Positions 41,886 to 50,901 are shown, numbered from the stretch's first letter. The stretch: DNA of 62,435 nucleotides from an uncultured Bacteroidales bacterium (GCA_902776435.1 CACYQB010000018.1:1-62435), one strand, 5' to 3'. Notes: a model not told the origin generated them from the sequence alone. Program-made: numbers and translations.

Positions 41886-42920
41886 ATGACATATCGCCGC
41901 TATGCTGTCACGCTGATTGCCTTGACATTGTCGCTTGTGCTCCTGGCATTGGCTTGCTTGATTTTTGGTTCAGTGGATATCCCGATGAGTCAGATTACTG
42001 ACATTGTCATGGGAAAGGGCAGTGACAACAAGGCTTGGGAAATTATCATCCTGCAATCACGCATCCCGATGATTGCCACTGCGGCATTGGCTGGCGCTGC
42101 GCTGTCTATTTCGGGCCTCTTGTTGCAGACCACCTTCAATAACCCCTTGGCAGGACCGTCGATTCTTGGCGTTTCGTCGGGCGCGGGTTTGGGCGTTGCC
42201 ATTGTGATTCTGGCAATGGGTGGCTCATTGGGTGGTTTGTTCGGTGGAAACGTGGGCAGTTATATGGCGGTACTTTTGGGCGCTCTGATGGGTGCTGGCG
42301 TGGTGTTGGTTGTGCTGATTGCCTTCTCGGCCATTGTGCGCAGCAATACGATGCTGTTGATCATCGGTATCCTTGTGAGTTACCTCACTTCCAGTGTCGT
42401 TCAGTTGCTCAACTCGGTGGCGACCGAGGAGGGTGTACACAATTACGTGTCGTGGGGCTTCGGCAACTTCTCGGGTGTGAGCGTGGCCCAGATGCCTGTC
42501 TATGCCGGAATCATCATTCTGGCGCTGATAGGGGCGGCTCTGATGGTCAAACCGTTAAATGCTTTATTGTTAGGAACCAGATATGCCCGTAACCTGGGTG
42601 TGAATGTGGCTCGCACACGCAACATCCTATTGCTCATCACTGGTGTGTTGACGGCGGTCGTGACGGCCTTCTGCGGACCTATCGGTTTTATCGGCCTTGT
42701 GGTGCCCCACATTGCCCGTATGTCGCTCGGCACAAGCAACCACAGCCGGTTGGTGCCTGCGACCATCCTGGCGGGCGCTGATATAGCCCTGTTGTGCGCC
42801 CTGGTCAGCGTGTGCAACCCTCATGGCATCATTCCCATCAATGCCATTACTCCCATCATCGGTGTGCCCATCATCCTATATATCATCTTGAACCGTCGTC
42901 GCATCCAATACTTTAATTGA
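41886..42920 (+). CDS. FecCD/BtuC-type ABC transporter permease
   Basis: This 344-residue inner-membrane permease has about ten helices. ILQSRIPMIATAALAGAALS and SGLLLQTTFNNPLAGPSILGVSSGA are the FecCD signatures, and FCGPIGFIGLVVPHIAR contains the ATPase-coupling helix. The start at 41886 follows the lipoprotein stop by seven bases; longer in-frame readings run antisense to the family. It is part of the three-gene importer. Confidence 0.95.
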   Translation: MTYRRYAVTLIALTLSLVLLALACLIFGSVDIPMSQITDIVMGKGSDNKAWEIIILQSRIPMIATAALAGAALSISGLLLQTTFNNPLAGPSILGVSSGAGLGVAIVILAMGGSLGGLFGGNVGSYMAVLLGALMGAGVVLVVLIAFSAIVRSNTMLLIIGILVSYLTSSVVQLLNSVATEEGVHNYVSWGFGNFSGVSVAQMPVYAGIIILALIGAALMVKPLNALLLGTRYARNLGVNVARTRNILLLITGVLTAVVTAFCGPIGFIGLVVPHIARMSLGTSNHSRLVPATILAGADIALLCALVSVCNPHGIIPINAITPIIGVPIILYIILNRRRIQYFN

Positions 42921-42922
42921 AA

Positions 42923-43705
42923 ATGGAAGATAACACAATATTAAGAACTCGTGACCTCGCTGTCGGCTACCGCAATGGCAAGCAACAGGTGACCTTGCTC
43001 AAAGGATTGAACTTGAGTTTGGAATGTGGTAAACTCGTTGCCCTGTTGGGCCAGAATGGTGCGGGCAAATCCACGCTGTTAAGGGCTATCACTTGTGACG
43101 AGAAGCCCATCGGCGGTAGTATTGAGGTGAAGGGTAAGAACCTGATGGATATGCCTCAGAAGGAGCGTTCGCGCATCTTGGGCCTCGTCTCGACCGAGCG
43201 CATCCAGGCTGGTGCTCTCACGGTCGAAGAACTCGTGGGGTTAGGACGTCAGCCTCACACGGGATTCTTGGGACGTCTCGATGACGAGGACCACGAGATT
43301 GTTCGTCAGGCAATGGCTGACTCGGGCATCATTAACAAAGCGGGAGAGTATATCGCTTCGTTGAGTGATGGCGAACGCCAGAAGGCGATGATTGCCCGTG
43401 CGCTGGCTCAGCAGACTCCGATTATCATTCTCGATGAGCCCACGGCCTTCCTTGACGTCGCCAGCCGCATCGAGACGATGCGCCTGTTGCAGACTCTTGC
43501 CCACGAACGAGGCAAGGCAGTGCTGCTCTCCAGCCATGACATTTCACAGTCTCTGATGCTCGCCGATGAGCTCTGGCTCATCACGACCGATCGCCAGGTA
43601 ATTACCGGAACAACGGCCAAATTGGTGTCCGATGGAGCCATGGACCGCCTCTTTACCAATAAGACCATACGCTTTAATAATCAGATACTTGACTATTCGT
43701 TTTGA
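42923..43705 (+). CDS. ABC transporter ATP-binding protein (FecE/BtuD type)
   Basis: This 260-residue ATPase has Walker A GQNGAGKST, a Q-loop near TERIQAGALTVEEL, the signature LSDGERQKAMIARAL, Walker B IIILDEPTAFLD and the switch His in LLSSHD. It powers the adjacent FecCD-type permease. The ATG at 42923 lies two bases beyond the permease stop; the in-frame TTG at 42917 is less likely. It is the last gene of the operon that begins at 37249. Confidence 0.95.
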   Translation: MEDNTILRTRDLAVGYRNGKQQVTLLKGLNLSLECGKLVALLGQNGAGKSTLLRAITCDEKPIGGSIEVKGKNLMDMPQKERSRILGLVSTERIQAGALTVEELVGLGRQPHTGFLGRLDDEDHEIVRQAMADSGIINKAGEYIASLSDGERQKAMIARALAQQTPIIILDEPTAFLDVASRIETMRLLQTLAHERGKAVLLSSHDISQSLMLADELWLITTDRQVITGTTAKLVSDGAMDRLFTNKTIRFNNQILDYSF

Positions 43706-43724
43706 GCTTTTTGTTGTTAGAAAA

Positions 43725-43756
43725 TTTGGTCATTTCAATTGTTTTGCCTACCTTTG
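43725..43756 (+). promoter_or_regulatory. consensus promoter of the small secreted protein gene
   Basis: TTTG (43725-43728), 20 bases and TACCTTTG (43749-43756) match the consensus fully. The leader is about 90 bases. Confidence 0.8.
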
Positions 43757-43848
43757 CGGTGCAACATTTGTGCAAACCTCGTGCTTTTGGAGCTTGCTTC
43801 GATAGCTGAGGTGTCGCCAAATTTATACAAACCAATTACTAACAACTT

Positions 43849-44235
43849 ATGCTAAGACGATTATTTTTAGCGCTTGCTGTTGTAGTTGCTGTGTCTGCCG
43901 TGGGGCAGGATTTTAAATTGCATGCCACCAAATATCACCCTGGACAGGGAGGTGCTGGTTGGGTAACAGCAAGTGGAGACCGAATCAATTATGATAAGTT
44001 GAAAAACTATCAGATTCGATGGGTCGCTCTCTCGCATGACATGTTCAAGCAACATGGCTTCAAAATGGGCGACGTGATTATTGTTGAGAGTGAGTCAACC
44101 CCTTCCCTGAATGGAGAGTGGGTAGTAAAGGACAAGATGGGTCCGCGCTTGCGCAAACGCATCGACTTCCTCACTCCGCGTGGTGACAAGTACAACTTCC
44201 GCAACGGGTCAGTCACCATTCGCAAGAAGAAATAG
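43849..44235 (+). CDS. small secreted protein with double-psi beta-barrel (3D/RlpA-like) features
   Basis: This 128-residue protein has a signal peptide (cleavage near VSAVGQ). The segment IRWVALSHDMFKQHGFKMGDVIIV, then LNGEWVVKDKMGPRLRKRIDFL, follows the pattern of 3D-domain or RlpA-like double-psi barrels (A-x-x-x-G-D-x-I, then V-x-D-x-M-G, then R-I-D). Typical 3D domains have three catalytic aspartates; here D-K-M-G and R-I-D supply at most two. A peptidoglycan-binding or lytic role is possible but not shown. The C-terminus is basic (IRKKK). It is monocistronic. Confidence 0.75.
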   Translation: MLRRLFLALAVVVAVSAVGQDFKLHATKYHPGQGGAGWVTASGDRINYDKLKNYQIRWVALSHDMFKQHGFKMGDVIIVESESTPSLNGEWVVKDKMGPRLRKRIDFLTPRGDKYNFRNGSVTIRKKK

Positions 44236-44244
44236 AAACTTATT

Positions 44245-44316
44245 GAACCTCCTTTGTGGGTTCTTGCAGAAAATGACCAGGACGGGACAGATTACCTCTG
44301 CCTCGTCCTGGTCGTT
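44245..44316. terminator. hairpins between convergent small secreted protein and Ctp genes
   Basis: A weak stem GAACC/GGTTC (44245-44263) is followed by a 10-bp stem GACCAGGACG (44275-44284) with CGTCCTGGTC (44304-44313). On the minus strand the second ends in ATTTTC, so it likely terminates the protease operon. Confidence 0.65.
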
Positions 44317-44338
44317 AATTGATACCCCTAAAAGAGGA

Positions 44339-45958
44339 TTATTCGCTGATCGGGTATGCTGCCTTGTGTTGGTTGAGGGCCTTGAGGGCAGCCATGATGG
44401 TCTTGTCGTTGCGGTTAATGATGGGGTAGAAGGCCTTGTTGCCGAAGATGTCCCTGGCAATCAGTGCCTTAAGGTTGGTGATAATCACATCGCGAGACTG
44501 GTTGATATAGTACCATCGCGGAGTGATGCCGTTGCGTGAAGCGAAGTCGGCAAATTCGCTCAGCATCTCGTCATCGCTGGGCGCGGTGGCCAGGAATTGC
44601 TGGTAATCGTCCAGCTTGTTGAGGGCTGTGCGGTGACGGTCGCAATAGTTGAACGCATAGCGCTGCAGCAATCCCGCATTGGCCGCCTCGATATAATACT
44701 CGGTTATTCCACTCGTGTCACGGGCTACAAAGATGTCAGGGACTATGCCTCCGCCGCCATACACCGTGCGGCCATACATCGTGGTGAACATCTGGTCCTT
44801 GTCAATCTTCATGCTGTCGCGGCTGTAGAGCTCGCCATTCAGGTAGCGGTCAAAGAGTTCTTTCTCGTAGTCGAGCATGCCGGCCTTGTAATCCTTCTGG
44901 ATACAGCGGCCACTGGGCGTGTAGTAGCGTGCAGTGGTCAGGCGCAGGGCACTGCTGTCAGGCAGAGGGAACTCCTTCTGTACCAATCCCTTGCCGAATG
45001 AACGGCAGCCGACGATCAGTCCGCGGTCATTGTCCTGCAAGGCACCCGCCATGATTTCGCTGGCGCTGGCGCTGAATTCATCGATGAGCACTGCCACCTC
45101 GGCGTCCTGGAAGGAGCCGTTACCGTCACTCCACACTTCGCTGTTGTCACGCTCATAACGTCCGCGAGTGAACACGATGGGTTGATCGGCAGGCAGGAAC
45201 TCATTTACCATGAGCACCGCCATTTCCATAAATCCGCCACCATTGCCTCGCAGGTCGAGTATGTATCGCTCGGCTCCCTCTTCCCTGAGGGAAGCCATCG
45301 CGGTGATGAATTCATCGTAGGTGTGGCGCCCGAACTGGTTCACCTTGATATATCCCGTGATGTTATCGAGCAAGTAGTAGGCATCCACGCTGTTGACGGG
45401 AATGTCGCCGCGTGTGATGGTGAACGTGAGCATTTTCTTGCTGTTCTGACGCATGACGCCCAACTTGACCTTACTGCCCTTGGCACCACGCAGGCGTTTC
45501 ATCACGGCACCGTTGGTGATCTTCTCGCCGGTGGCGGTAGAGTCGTCAATCATCACAATGCGGTCTCCGGCCATCAGGCCCACTTTTTCGCTGGGGCCAC
45601 CAGGAATGACTTCTACCACGCCGATGGTGTCGTTCATGAGCACAAATGAGATGCCAATGCCACTGAACGAGCCGTTCAAGTCATCGGTAGCGGCTTTCAG
45701 CTCCTCAGCGCTGAAGTAGCTCGTGTGCGGGTCTAAGTTGCTCAATATCTCGGGGATGCTCATCTCAATGAGGTCATGGAGATTGGTCGTGTCCACATAA
45801 TCTTGTGCAATCAGATTCAGGATGGCATTGAGCTTGCGGTCGTTCTCAGCCACTTTGTTGTTGCTCGGGAAACGGCTGCCAAAGAAGACGCCCACCACCA
45901 CCGCCACTGCTAGGGCGAGGGGTATCCAGACGGGTTGAAGTGCAGACTTCTGTTTCAT
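44339..45958 (-). CDS. C-terminal processing peptidase (S41A, PDZ), paralogue 1
   Basis: This 539-residue periplasmic protease is anchored by one N-terminal helix (about 10-27). A PDZ domain (about 95-185) includes VVEVIPGGPSEKVGLMAGDRI. The S41 domain has YILDLRGNGGGFMEMAV (232-248), the serine cluster SASAS at 296-300 and the catalytic lysine K323 in FGKGLVQ. It degrades or trims envelope proteins from the C-terminus. The protein is closely similar to the upstream paralogue throughout, and the genes are 13 bases apart, so this is a tandem duplication in one operon. Confidence 0.95.
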   Translation of the reverse strand: MKQKSALQPVWIPLALAVAVVVGVFFGSRFPSNNKVAENDRKLNAILNLIAQDYVDTTNLHDLIEMSIPEILSNLDPHTSYFSAEELKAATDDLNGSFSGIGISFVLMNDTIGVVEVIPGGPSEKVGLMAGDRIVMIDDSTATGEKITNGAVMKRLRGAKGSKVKLGVMRQNSKKMLTFTITRGDIPVNSVDAYYLLDNITGYIKVNQFGRHTYDEFITAMASLREEGAERYILDLRGNGGGFMEMAVLMVNEFLPADQPIVFTRGRYERDNSEVWSDGNGSFQDAEVAVLIDEFSASASEIMAGALQDNDRGLIVGCRSFGKGLVQKEFPLPDSSALRLTTARYYTPSGRCIQKDYKAGMLDYEKELFDRYLNGELYSRDSMKIDKDQMFTTMYGRTVYGGGGIVPDIFVARDTSGITEYYIEAANAGLLQRYAFNYCDRHRTALNKLDDYQQFLATAPSDDEMLSEFADFASRNGITPRWYYINQSRDVIITNLKALIARDIFGNKAFYPIINRNDKTIMAALKALNQHKAAYPISE

Positions 45959-45971
45959 ATCTGTGGACGTT

Positions 45972-47666
45972 TTAACTTCTAAGCTTTAACCATAATTCAC
46001 TCAATAGGCCGCGACGCTTCTGCGAGATGGACTTGGGGTCTAGACTCTCGGTAATCGGGAACACGGCCTTATGCTTGTTCAGCGCCTTGAGGGCGGCTTG
46101 GACGGTCTTGTCGTTGCGGTTGAGAATGGGATAATAGGCTTGACTGCCAAATACATCCCTGGCGATAAGCGCCTTGAGTTTTGTGACTATGCGGTCGCGT
46201 GATACGTTGATGTAATACCACCGCGGGGCGATACCATTGGCCTGGGCATAATCAGCAAACATGTCGATCAGGTTATCGTCGCTGGGTGCCATGCGCAGGA
46301 ACTGCTTGTAGTCACTCATTTTATTCAGTTCGGCGCGGTTGTTGTTGCAGTAGTCAAATGTGAAACGCTGCAGCAATCCGGCATTGTCAACCTCGATGTA
46401 ATAGCCTGTCACGCCGCTCGTGTCGCGGGGAACAAAGATGTCGGGCACAATGCCTCCGCCGCCATAGACTGTGCGGCCGTGGGCGGTGGCAAACATCTTG
46501 CTCTTATCCACCTTGATGCTGTCGCGGTTGTCCATCTCTCCGCGCATAAAGCGTTCCACGAGTTCGTTGTCATATTCCTCGTTGGCTCCACGCTTGAAAT
46601 CCTTCTGGATGCAGCGGCCGCTGGGCGTGTAGTAGCGGGCGGTGGTCAGACGGATGGCGCTGCTGTCAGGCAATACAAATTCCTTCTGTACCAAGCCTTT
46701 GCCAAAGGAACGGCAGCCTACAATCAGGCCGCGGTCATTGTCCTGTAAGGCCCCGGCGAAAATCTCGCTGGCGCTGGCACTGAATTCATCGATGAGCACT
46801 GCCACCTCAGCATCCTGGAATCGTCCGTCTCCGTCACTCCACCACTCACGGTCATTGCGTTTGTAGCGGCCGTGGGTATAGACAATCAGTTGGTTGGCAG
46901 GCAGGAACTCATTGACCATGCGGACGGCCATCTCCATGAAGCCTCCTCCATTGCCACGCAGGTCTATCATGTAGCGCTTGGCACCTTCGTCCTTGAGTTT
47001 GATCATGGCTTGCATGAATTCGCGGTAGGTGTTGCGGCCAAATTGGTTCACCTTGACGTAGCCAGTGTTCTTGTCGAGCATGTAATGGGCATCGACGGTA
47101 TTCACGGGAATGTTGCCACGAGTGACTGTGAATGTCAAGGTCTTGTCGCTGTTTAGTCGCTTGATGCCTAACTTGACCTTACTGCCCTTGGGGCCTCGCA
47201 GGCGCTTGGCAATAGCACCTTTAGTCACTTTCTCGCCTATAGTGGTCGTATCGTCAATCGACACAATGCGGTCACCTGCCTTCAAGCCGACCTTGGCACT
47301 GGGGCCGCCGGGAATGACTTCGATGATGGTAATGGTGTCGTTGATTGGCTCATACTGGATGCCGATGTCACTGGTCATGCCACTAGCGCTCTCGTTCGAG
47401 GACTTGAATTCTTCGGCACTGATATAGGACGTGTGGGGGTCCAGGTTGCTTAATATCTCGGGGATGCTCATCTCCACCAGGTCCTTGAGGTTGGTCGAGT
47501 CCACATAGTCCTGGTTGATGAGGTTCAGGATGGCATTCACCTTGCGGTCATTGTCGGCAGCGTAGTTGCTGGGGGAGAGGCGATTGCCAATAAACAGCCC
47601 TACCACCACCGCCACAGCTATGGCGAGGGGTAACCAGATGGGTTGACGTCGGGACTGTTGTTTCAT
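45972..47666 (-). CDS. C-terminal processing peptidase (S41A, PDZ), paralogue 2
   Basis: This 564-residue paralogue of the gene downstream has the same order: N-terminal helix, PDZ with VIEVIPGGPSAKVGLKAGDRI, S41 strand MIDLRGNGGGFMEMAV, SASAS serine cluster and FGKGLVQ lysine. It has an extra basic C-terminal tail of about 20 residues (SQKRRG and following) missing from paralogue 1. It lies 29 bases downstream of the dCMP deaminase on the same strand, so the three are probably co-transcribed from the promoter at 48241-48234. Confidence 0.95.
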   Translation of the reverse strand: MKQQSRRQPIWLPLAIAVAVVVGLFIGNRLSPSNYAADNDRKVNAILNLINQDYVDSTNLKDLVEMSIPEILSNLDPHTSYISAEEFKSSNESASGMTSDIGIQYEPINDTITIIEVIPGGPSAKVGLKAGDRIVSIDDTTTIGEKVTKGAIAKRLRGPKGSKVKLGIKRLNSDKTLTFTVTRGNIPVNTVDAHYMLDKNTGYVKVNQFGRNTYREFMQAMIKLKDEGAKRYMIDLRGNGGGFMEMAVRMVNEFLPANQLIVYTHGRYKRNDREWWSDGDGRFQDAEVAVLIDEFSASASEIFAGALQDNDRGLIVGCRSFGKGLVQKEFVLPDSSAIRLTTARYYTPSGRCIQKDFKRGANEEYDNELVERFMRGEMDNRDSIKVDKSKMFATAHGRTVYGGGGIVPDIFVPRDTSGVTGYYIEVDNAGLLQRFTFDYCNNNRAELNKMSDYKQFLRMAPSDDNLIDMFADYAQANGIAPRWYYINVSRDRIVTKLKALIARDVFGSQAYYPILNRNDKTVQAALKALNKHKAVFPITESLDPKSISQKRRGLLSELWLKLRS

Positions 47667-47695
47667 CTGTGTTGTCGGTAAACGATTCGGGTCAG

Positions 47696-48214
47696 TTATG
47701 CTTGTGACAAAAGGTATTTTTCTACTTCCTGATAGTGAGTCTCGCTGTTGTCGCTGGTGATGGGCACTTGCTCATACTCGTCACCACGCTTCCACAGGTG
47801 TATGATCTCGATGCCGGCGCGGCACAGCAGGTCCACGCCGTCGTGCATGCGGTAATACTCGCCAAACACCACGCGCCTGATGCCTGCTTGGATGATGAGT
47901 TTGCTGCACTCCATGCACGGTGATGTGGTGACATAGAGCGTCGCCCCATCGCTGCTGTTGTTGCTGCGGGCCACCTTGGTGATTGCGTTGGCCTCGGCAT
48001 GCAGGACATAGGGTTTCGAGTGGTCGGCGTCTTCCTCACAATCGTTTTCAAACCCTGAAGGCGTGCCATTGTAGCCATCACTGATAATCATCTTGTCCTT
48101 GACCAGCAGCGCACCCACCTGACGGCGGCGGCAATAGGAATTTTCGGCCCAAATCTGCGTCATGCGCAGGTATCGGGAATCGAGCAGCAACTGTTTTTTC
48201 TCGCGAGCGTCCAT
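47696..48214 (-). CDS. deoxycytidylate deaminase (dCMP/CMP deaminase family)
   Basis: This 172-residue zinc deaminase converts dCMP to dUMP for dTTP synthesis. The zinc site is H72-A-E74 with C100 and C103 in SPCMECSK, and GYNGTPSGFENDCE supplies substrate-loop and structural residues typical of the ComEB-like group. It is the first gene of the operon with the two Ctp proteases; I recall this neighbourhood from other Bacteroidales, but have not checked it. Confidence 0.94.
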   Translation of the reverse strand: MDAREKKQLLLDSRYLRMTQIWAENSYCRRRQVGALLVKDKMIISDGYNGTPSGFENDCEEDADHSKPYVLHAEANAITKVARSNNSSDGATLYVTTSPCMECSKLIIQAGIRRVVFGEYYRMHDGVDLLCRAGIEIIHLWKRGDEYEQVPITSDNSETHYQEVEKYLLSQA

Positions 48215-48233
48215 TAATGATAATTTTAATCGG

Positions 48234-48241
48234 CAAAGTTA
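48234..48241 (-). promoter_or_regulatory. -7 promoter element of the dCMP deaminase-Ctp operon
   Basis: TAACTTTG on the minus strand gives a leader of about 16 bases. A weak ATTG lies 22 bases further upstream. Confidence 0.5.
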
Positions 48242-48489
48242 GTGATTTTTTTTGCTATAATTGCAATCACACTACTTTTTCTCTGATAAAAGACGAATAT
48301 TTTTCCTCAAGTCTGCCATGCTGCCCAACAATTGTGCTTACAGAGTGTAAAAAAGTGTAAGAATTGACCGATTTTGGTTAAATCATTCAAACGGATATAA
48401 CATTTTCGCGTTTTTTGCGTCTAAGAAAAAATAGAACTCTTCTGGAACCTGAAGATTTGGGACCAGAAACCAGAAAAATGATGATGAAT

Positions 48490-49344
48490 ATGAAAAAGAA
48501 TGTTTTGATGATGAGTTTGCTGGCCATTCTTGTGCTCGTGAGCAGTTGTGCCAGCAAGAAGGATTTAGAAGAATGTAAGCAGCGCAACCTGGGGATGATG
48601 CAATCCTACAAGGAGATGAACCTCAGTTTCCAGGAGACTAAAGAGCAACTGGCGGCTGCCAATGCGCGTGTGGCTTCGCTCCAGGAACAGCTGTCCGAGT
48701 CCAAGGCTGCCTATGAACGCCTGCAGCAGTCGCTTGACAAGAGCCTTGTCAACTCCAGCCAGAGCAATGTATCGATCGAGAAGCTTGTGGACCAGATCAA
48801 CGAGAGCAACCAGTATATCCGCCACTTGACCGACCTGAAGACTAAGAGCGACTCCCTCAACCTGGCCCTCACCAACAAGTTGACACGCTCGCTTTCTAAG
48901 GAAGAACTCAAGGACGTGGATGTGCAGGTGCTGAAGGGTGTGGTTTATATCTCGTTGGCCGACAATATGCTCTACAAGAGCGGCTCCTATGAGATCAACG
49001 ACCGTGCCGCCGAGACGCTGTCCAAGATTGCCAAGATTATCAACGACTATCAGGATTACGACGTACTCATTGAGGGTAATACCGACGACGTGCCTATCCG
49101 CCGCGAGAATATCCGCAACAACTGGGACCTCTCCTGTCTGCGTGCTTCCTCGGTGGTTCAAGCCCTGCAAAACAATTACGGTGTCAACCCCAAGCGCCTG
49201 ACCGCCGGTGGCCGTGGCGAGTACAATCCCGTGGTTAGCAACAGTACCGCAGTGGGCAAGCAGCGCAACCGCCGCACCCAGATTATCATCACGCCCAAGC
49301 TCGATGAATTCCTCGAACTCATCGACGAGGCCCCCGAGGATTAA
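48490..49344 (+). CDS. OmpA family lipoprotein
   Basis: This 284-residue lipoprotein has its lipobox at LVSSC (Cys about 19). A long coiled coil follows (about 25-135, heptad-like with Q-E-Q-L-S-E-S-K). The C-terminal OmpA peptidoglycan-binding domain has DVLIEGNTDDVPI, then NWDLSCLRASSVVQAL and AGGRGEYNPV, with the conserved Asp and Arg that bind diaminopimelate. It tethers the outer membrane to peptidoglycan. The start at 48490 gives the cleanest lipoprotein signal; Met codons at 48478-48484 are possible. A strong terminator follows at 49385. Confidence 0.92.
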   Translation: MKKNVLMMSLLAILVLVSSCASKKDLEECKQRNLGMMQSYKEMNLSFQETKEQLAAANARVASLQEQLSESKAAYERLQQSLDKSLVNSSQSNVSIEKLVDQINESNQYIRHLTDLKTKSDSLNLALTNKLTRSLSKEELKDVDVQVLKGVVYISLADNMLYKSGSYEINDRAAETLSKIAKIINDYQDYDVLIEGNTDDVPIRRENIRNNWDLSCLRASSVVQALQNNYGVNPKRLTAGGRGEYNPVVSNSTAVGKQRNRRTQIIITPKLDEFLELIDEAPED

Positions 49345-49384
49345 TCCCACATCAATATTCGCGCTCCCGCGCGAAAATCCCCAA

Positions 49385-49418
49385 AAACCACTATAGGCCC
49401 CCAAACCTATAGTGGTTT
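49385..49418 (+). terminator. intrinsic terminator of the OmpA gene
   Basis: AAACCACTATAGG (49385-49397) pairs with CCTATAGTGGTTT (49406-49418) in a 13-bp perfect stem with an 8-base loop, followed by ATTTAATTT. Confidence 0.88.
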
Positions 49419-49460
49419 ATTTAATTTGATTTCCTGCAATTTAGATTGGTGACAAAAATA

Positions 49461-49611
49461 CAAGCCCTTGACTCGACGTCAAGGGCTTGATTTAACTAAT
49501 TAACCTTCTAATACCATTAACATAAACCTTAAACTTAGGGAAATTACCTGTCTCACGACACTCATTTTGCCCTAATCTTAAAAACTAATACCATGAAAAC
49601 CACTGCAAATA
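49461..49611 (-). ncRNA. candidate small RNA with terminator (low confidence)
   Basis: On the minus strand a -7-like box TATATTTG (49611-49604) is followed by about 110 bases without a gene. A 12-bp stem then pairs CAAGCCCTTGAC with GTCAAGGGCTTG (49489-49478 with 49472-49461), leading into TATTTTTG. This is the layout of an independent small RNA of roughly 130-140 bases. No -33 element is visible, and I recognise no Rfam family. Two direct copies of CTAATACCAT (49508 and 49585, plus-strand reading) lie inside. Confidence 0.35.
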
Positions 49612-49760
49612 TAAAGCCAATTGTTTTTTACTACCTAATTTTTCGGCAAAAAAATGGCAGTATTTAACACAAATTAGCAAAAATCGACCTAAAAACACGG
49701 AAATAATATTAAAATCCCGATAAAAACTACATTCCGAAACCACTAACGGCAAGTATTTTT

Positions 49761-49853
49761 CAAACGGCTAATTACACGAACGGCATCCGCGTGACAAGTC
49801 ACTATTCATGGAGTGCGGATGCCGTTCGTGTAATTCGTATAATTCGCCGTTTG
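49761..49853. terminator. very long inverted repeat downstream of thiL
   Basis: A 21-bp perfect stem (49770-49790 with 49815-49835) is enclosed by an outer 8-bp stem CAAACGGC/GCCGTTTG (49761-49768 with 49846-49853). It sits four bases after the thiL stop and probably terminates thiL, but it is unusually long. Confidence 0.75.
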
Positions 49854-49857
49854 TAAA

Positions 49858-50901
49858 TTAGTCGTCGGGGGTGAAGGCGTTCCAGCCCTGGGCGCGGATT
49901 TCCAGTTCCTGGTTGTCGCGGGTGATCATGCAAGCGCCCATTTCGGGCTTGGTGATGTGACCGATGATGCGGGCGGTCTTCATGCGTGCCACTTTGTCAT
50001 GGTCGGCTAGGGGTACAGTGAACAGCAATTCATAGTCCTCTCCACCGTTCATGGCGGCTGTCACGAGGTTCATGTTGAGTTCCTCGGCCATCAATGCAGT
50101 CTGGTAGTCGATGGGGATGCGCTCCTCATACACACGGCAGCCCACCTTCGAATCCTTGCAGATGTGCAGCAGTTCGCTCGATAGGCCGTCGCTCACGTCC
50201 ATCATCGCAGTGGGGCGGATGCCCAGTTCCCGCAGTTCCTCGATAACGTCATAGCGGGCTTCCGGCTTTAGTTGGCGCTCGATGATATACTCCTTGCCCG
50301 AGAAGTCGGGTTCGAAGTCCTTATCCTTCATCTGGGCGCTCACTTGTCGCTCACGTTCCAGCAGTTGCAGGCCCATATAGGCAGCCCCCAAGTTGCCGCT
50401 CACGCAGATGAGGTCTGTGTCGCGTGCTCCCGTGCGATAGACGATGTCGTCTTTCGGAGCCTCGCCCAGGCATGTCACGCTGATGATCAATCCCGTGACG
50501 GACGCGCTCGTGTCGCCGCCCACCAGGTCCACGCCGTAGTGTTCACAGGCAATGCGCATGCCCTCATACAACTGCTCGATGTGTTCCAGGGTGAAGCGCT
50601 TGCTGATGCCAAGCGATACGGTTACTTGGCGCGGTGTGCCGTTCATGGCGTACACGTCACTGAGGTTTACCACGATGGACTTGTAGCCCAGATGCATCAG
50701 TGGCACATAGGTCAAATCGAAGTGGATGCCCTCCAGCAAGAGGTCGGTTGTGACCAGTGTTTCGCGGTCCTTGCCATAGTTGATGACAGCGCAGTCGTCG
50801 CCAACGCCACGGTGTGTGGACTCGTTGCGTACAGGAAAAGAGCGGGTCAGGTGCTCAATCAGCCCAAACTCGCCCAATGTAGAAATCTCGGTTTCCTTCA
50901 T
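49858..50901 (-). CDS. thiL: thiamine-monophosphate kinase
   Basis: This 347-residue ThiL phosphorylates thiamine monophosphate to the pyrophosphate cofactor. VGDDCAVI, then TTDLLLEGIHFDL (metal-binding acidic loop), VVNLSDVYAMNGTPRQVTVSLGI and VGGDTSASV are family signatures. MMDVSDGLSSELLHIC lies in the C-terminal AIRS-like domain. It is the last gene of the leftward sppA-lpxK-PNP-thiL cluster, 75 bases after the PNP gene. No TPP riboswitch is seen upstream. Confidence 0.96.
   Translation of the reverse strand: MKETEISTLGEFGLIEHLTRSFPVRNESTHRGVGDDCAVINYGKDRETLVTTDLLLEGIHFDLTYVPLMHLGYKSIVVNLSDVYAMNGTPRQVTVSLGISKRFTLEHIEQLYEGMRIACEHYGVDLVGGDTSASVTGLIISVTCLGEAPKDDIVYRTGARDTDLICVSGNLGAAYMGLQLLERERQVSAQMKDKDFEPDFSGKEYIIERQLKPEARYDVIEELRELGIRPTAMMDVSDGLSSELLHICKDSKVGCRVYEERIPIDYQTALMAEELNMNLVTAAMNGGEDYELLFTVPLADHDKVARMKTARIIGHITKPEMGACMITRDNQELEIRAQGWNAFTPDD

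Noticed and set aside
49591-49680. Short open frame starting at an ATG in the OmpA-thiL gap
   Set aside because: It is fewer than 30 codons, very AT-rich and without promoter or ribosome-site support in that direction.
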